Origin: Neodiprion pinetum
Lineage: Eukaryota > Arthropoda > Insecta > Hymenoptera > Diprionidae
Assembly: GCF_021155775.2 (NCBI RefSeq)
Contig: NC_060235.2
Span: 10,339,193 to 10,403,192, forward strand
Direction of reading: 5' to 3'
Length of the DNA: 64,000 nucleotides
The notes beneath the pieces are model-generated. The model saw nothing but the letters and a program-made list of their open reading frames with translations, searched no databases and had not been told where the DNA came from. A program made the translations under genes and the position numbers. This document shows, one piece after another, positions 59,101 to 64,000 of the stretch; position 1 is the stretch's first letter, and the number at the start of each line of letters is the position of its first letter.

Positions 59101-61212
59101 CTACCGTAATAATAACAATCTCGACCAATGTTTTCTGTTATTATAATTTCTTTTCTAATTTTTAATTTATTCTTTACATACGCTTCCGTTTGCCTGATAC
59201 ACTATACCACATTAACAATCTAAACCTATCTCCCACTTCCGAAGAATTAATAACATTACGTACATTTTTGTTAAACCCTTCCAAACATTCCAAACGTATG
59301 TACCATTAATATGATTGATTTCATAATGAATTCATCAATACAATAATGTTCTAATGGTTTGCATTTTACTATTTTCTTATAGTTAGGATGCGATTGATGT
59401 ACTCTTACATTTTAATTAATAATATATATATTTTATAAATATACGCGCCTGGGTAACGTACAACAATGTAACAACGACTCTTGCGTCTAATAAAGTATTT
59501 TTACGAGTTTGCATGAGTGCAATTTATACTTAACTTTACGTTGATTTTCAACGGGCTTATCCTTTTCATTACCACATATAACAATTTCATCTGTTCTATT
59601 GTCAATCAATGGAATTCAATATAATAATATAGTCCTCTGTGATCTCTTCTATATATAATAATATACATATTATAATTTTTGTAATTTCTTTTTCTATTTG
59701 TTTTCCTTCTCTCTTTTTTTGATCCTATGGGACTTTGCACGTGTATGTCAGAATGTCAAACCTCAGATTTAAGGCAGATTTTCTGAATAAGGAATTAAAA
59801 AATCGTTCAACTTTGTTTTAAATGATATTTAACACAGATTACGTTCGATAAATTTTCCACCCTCTAATGCAACTGCAGATTTGGTATTAAATTGCTGCTC
59901 ACACCACAGTCATAATAAGGCAGCAAATAACAATTTGACTATTCAAAAGTTCATTTTCCAATTTGCTTTTCATTATTCGACTTGTTATCTGTAGCTAATG
60001 GCAAAGGTATTATGTTGGAAATACGAGCTCCAATTAGGAAAACAATCCGACGTAAAAGTGTAATGAACGCAAAAAACAGCTACAATAGCGGGATGGTTAA
60101 GTCATAAAAATATGTCCATGCATATATGAAGTATATGTTCAAACAGTGTGGTCAATTGTGTATTTCTTGCGAAGGAGGCTGTGAACGAGGAACCGATTTT
60201 AACCATAACTAGGTGAATACGAAAAGTCCGTCTCATAATTTTCCACAGCTGCTGAATTCAGTGGCAATGATTGAAACATGCAAGACATTATCACACTCAA
60301 GGGGGAAATAATTTCAAGTCACGTAATTTTTTAGAGAATAGTGTTGGCTTCGCATGTTTGAAACAACAGAAATTGTAGTGATAGGATGGTAGATTCATCA
60401 GTTCGGTTCAGGCACAGAGACGAGTTTCATAGCGTGACACAATATGTGAAATAAATTTGAAGCAGGAAACATTGATGGCCAATGTGATGGTCCAACAAAA
60501 ACAGTTTGGTATTGAAAATGATAACTACTTGTAAATTTCCTAATGTTGTCTTGATTTTAACAGTGACCCTGAAGGCCGCACCTAAACCAAATAGATAATG
60601 TAGATGTCATTTTTAAGGCATGAAAGCTAAGTGGCCCTGAGAATATTTATAGCCAATGAAAAAATATCTGCAATTGCACCTAGGTGTAGTGTAGATATTC
60701 TTTTTATCAGTGTACTTAGAGGAAAGGTCCCGATATAACTGTGCACTTTTGACATTAGATACCAAACTCCAGTTTCAATGTTCTGAAATCCAGAAATATT
60801 TACGTTACTTGAATTATGCGAAGCCAACATTGATCACTTTTTTTGCCATGTTCCATATGGTATCGCCTGATTAAGTAGTTGAGAAACTACTACTACTACT
60901 ACATAAATATGTAGAGCAGTTGATGGCTCTCAAGAGAACGAGAAAATTGACCGGAATTCATAACCTTATACCACTCATACATGGTCATACAGCATATGTG
61001 TCGAATGATGAATGATCAAATGTGAATCATGATGTGGTTTAGTACACACAGCCAATTAATTTAACACATATACCACGTATAGTGGCAAAATGTTATTTTT
61101 AGTAATCGTTAACACGATTCTACTTATGTTGAACTTCCAGCGAATCGACGTAATGCAATTTCTATGGTTCCTTGATTGCTACACTATATCGTCACGTGCC
61201 AGAGAATGATAG

Positions 61213-61298
61213 TTATTTATTTAACCATTTAATAGATATATCATTTGTTATTTATTTACCCATTTAATAGATATTTCATTTTTTATTTATTTATTGAC
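61213..61298. repeat. 35-bp tandem repeat, 2.5 copies
   Basis: Unit TTATTTATTTA(A/C)CCATTT followed by AATAGATAT(A/T)TCATTT; copies start at 61213, 61248 and 61283 (partial). Confidence 0.85.
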
Positions 61299-62583
61299 TA
61301 ACTCGTCGAACCTGCGATGATCATTCAATACGAGATTAAAGAGACTATAATTCTATGCAACTACATCTATAACCTGTGTGTAATTGTTTACCTTAGCTGT
61401 ATATATGATTATATATTTTTCAAATGAATATATTTATAGCACATTCCATACACGTACAAAATATGCTCATTTCGTTAGTGAATTATATCATCTTCAACTG
61501 TACAAAACAAAGATTTAAACAAGAGAATAACACAGCGCTACTGGAGGTTGCAGACTGCTAACACACGTATTTTGTTCTTCAACCATCATTTGCGTCCAAT
61601 AATTTCAAACAATTGTCATTTCAGCTTATAGTTTTATCTCGAAACGAATGTCATATTTACATCTCCATGGGTGAGACTGATTGAATAAAGTGAATTATTT
61701 CATAACTTTATCACAAGCAGATTGTGTATAAAATATGATGTTACATGAATGACAGAATCAATATGTTTGCCAGCAGCCAGGCACTCAACAACAGCTCTAC
61801 TGCTAGTCAAGGGATTATGGTGATGCATGACAATGCCGCTAAGTGTAGTAAGTAGCTAGTATAAATCTAGGGTAATGATTTTTATGACAGATTCTGATGA
61901 TAGGTTATTTGTGAACAATTACTGCATGGAAAATTATTATTATGCTTCGGTCGGTTCGGCGGGCATATGCAAATGCAATTAACAATGCGCTCACCTGCCA
62001 TAATTTAGATTTATAAGTATAATGCTATATTTTGTTTCATAATCAACCTAACTAAAACCTAATCATTTTTAATTCTTTCTTTGTAACTGTGTACTGGAAA
62101 ATACATAGTAGAAATTTAACCATCGATAATTAAATGTACCATAATTTATGGCCAAAATTATAAGTTTTTTTCATTTTTTCACGAACGCAAAATATTTTTC
62201 CTACAATATTTATAATATCATTTTCATAGCTTCGGTATATATTATATCTCATATATATATATATTACATATAATATGCGTGTATATGTATACATGTAAAC
62301 ACATATTTCTCTCTTTTTCTTTATACGCGCATACGTGCATGCGTATATATACATGTATCTAAGTATCTATTTAAATTTTATTTAGATTTTATATATGAAT
62401 TCTCTTTTCGTAATAATCTAAATCAACCTCTTGACATATATATATGATACGTATGTATAAATATATACATGTTAGTACACATTTATTTATACATATATAT
62501 CCATGTTTATAATATTATTTTTCTCTCACTCGCGATCTCTTTCTCTCGTTTTTTGTTACATATATGTATAATATATGTATATT

Positions 62584-62700
62584 AGGGTGCTTCCGAAAAT
62601 AAATATGGGATTTTCCAACGTAGCACTCACTGAAAATATTGTTTAGTTAAAAGAAAGATTTTCGGAAAAGAGGAGCGTTCTACGTTACGTGGAAGATTGT
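62584..62700. repeat. Single TAGGGTGCTTCC-type terminus
   Basis: TAGGGTGCTTCCGAAAATAA followed by TTTTCCAACGTAGCAC resembles the ends of the 55385 MITE and the 8.1-kb element. No inverted partner was found within reach, so it is likely one end of a decayed MITE. Confidence 0.4.
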
Positions 62701-64000
62701 CCTTATTTGATATTCCACTTTCTTGAATTTTTTTAAATTTATCAAGAATAGTGGAAAAAAAAGTTTCTTACATCAATCAAAATATAAATTTATGTCGTTA
62801 AGGAGACCCACACATGTAATATTAAGTCTCGATTTGACAATTTTTTTTATTATTAATTCAATTTCATAAAATAGTGATAATTTATCATGAACTTCTAATT
62901 TAGGAAAATAAGATTCCCATTCGATATATTGTTACATTATGGATCGTGATGTTTAGTTTGAATATAAATGTCAGGAAAGAAATAATGATTAAAGTGCTAC
63001 AACATATTTTCTCAGGAATTAAAAATACACGTAAGAAAAATGTGAAAAATCAAATGAAGACGATTTAACATAGAACACTCATCTTTTTCCGGATTCTTCT
63101 TTTTATCCAAAGCAAACTTTTTAGGGGGTGCTACTTTGGAAAATAAATTATTTTTTCTGAAACAGCTTAATATATATAAGCATATATATGCTATTATTAA
63201 TTACTTTATGCAATATGTATAAATATACAGGTAATTACCATAATTAAAGTGCAGTGAGCTAGCGCTTTCAGCTAACAATTGTACTTATTTTATGTATCTG
63301 TAGCAGAAATGTAAATGGTTGAAGCGGCGGCACTAAGACAGCATTTTTTAGTTTATTACTTTGTCTTAATTTACAAAATGTTCTTTTGCCACCTAATTAA
63401 TGTCACCCTTTCGTAACATTGATGCTAGGAAAAAAAAAAAAATGGATCCTGACTCATTTAATATTTTTTACCTGTCCAGTAATATTTATTCTTTCAGCTC
63501 CGTTATAGAAATTATATCACATCTATATAAAATTAGGCAAGTTGGTAATTTATTATTCTGCTCATGCTTGGAACAAAACGCTTTCAAGAAAGAAGCATTC
63601 AATGCTAATGAAGATTGACTCTCGCGTTAATATGAAAGTTCAAGATATAGATTCGATTTAGTTGCAAGATTCAAGAGTAGAGGAAGTAGGTAAACCAAAA
63701 TTGATACAGAGTAGAATATTTTTTAAATATATAAAAGCAATTTGATTTATCGTTTGAAATGTAATGCAACATACTATTTGCATTTCATGCTTACAATGAA
63801 ATTAAATTGATGCCAAAAGATTTTTTGAAACATCGTAAAAAAAATCTTTTACTTTTACCAATGTTTCAAAGCATTTGTATTATAGGATATCCGGCCGTTC
63901 TAAAATGGTTATTTTTGCCACAGATGATTCAGCGGTCAAGTAATCTGTCCAATACTTATCAGCTTCTTTTACAACCGTTCTTGAACCAAACTGTGAATGT

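Larger units (their letters stand above)
56170..64000. other. Long gene-free AT-rich region
   Basis: No coding region is supported. The sequence is rich in TATATA and TGTA motifs and short A/T runs, with a (CTA)n tract near 60886-60901 and TA-rich tracts near 62240-62530. It could be intergenic, intronic, or a long 3' untranslated region of the plus-strand gene suggested at 52.4-54.2 kb; sequence alone does not decide. Confidence 0.4.

Noticed and set aside
62130..62354. ORF in the TATATA/ATACAT-rich tract
   Set aside because: The translation is tyrosine-isoleucine low complexity produced by the simple repeat.
1..64000. tRNA, rRNA or CRISPR features
   Set aside because: No GGTTCGAATC-type tRNA B-box with a matching A-box, no rRNA-like segment and no regularly spaced repeat array was seen.

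Overview
The window reads as AT-rich, intron-containing nuclear DNA from an insect. A hymenopteran is my best guess, because the one clear host gene (a zeta-class glutathione S-transferase) looks like hymenopteran versions I remember; that is inference. Most of the window is layered transposable-element DNA, so the useful annotation is mainly which element sits inside which. Family names come from recognising protein motifs and terminal sequences by eye, without database searches.

Bases 1 to about 23,850 are a nest bounded by an inverted repeat of at least 690 bp. The left arm runs into the window edge. The right arm is broken by two later insertions. One is an 8.1-kb element (14,382-22,518) with 485-bp inverted ends, a 9-bp target duplication and a dead DDE-type transposase gene. 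The other is a 756-bp solo LTR (23,058-23,813). Inside the 8.1-kb element is a mirror-image Helitron-like structure (18,167-21,819). It has two divergent OTU-protease ORFs, each followed by an ORF with GRP/QQRKY motifs, and both outer ends are hairpins ending in CTAG. One arm also carries a fragment resembling a deoxynucleoside kinase. The left part of the nest holds an hAT transposase tail, a non-LTR retrotransposon tail and a 6.3-kb element sharing its ends with a 230-bp MITE found elsewhere in the window.

Bases 26,742-36,515 are a second large element with 291-bp inverted ends and a possible TTA duplication. Its minus-strand gene (34,800 to 28,615) has a PIN/XPG-like nuclease motif and a C-terminal eight-cysteine cluster, as expected for the Academ superfamily. 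It is broken by stops, frameshifts, a TTAA MITE in its intron and an 8-bp-duplication MITE in its last exon. A PIF/Harbinger-like element, a second solo LTR and several foldback elements follow, up to about 40 kb.

From about 42.7 kb the window is quieter host DNA. A complete five-exon GstZ gene (maleylacetoacetate isomerase, tyrosine catabolism) lies at 43,017-46,031. Two exon-like pieces at 52.4 and 54.1 kb look like the 3' end of another plus-strand gene with two possible C-termini. The remaining sequence to 64 kb is AT-rich and gene-free apart from two foldback elements and simple repeats.
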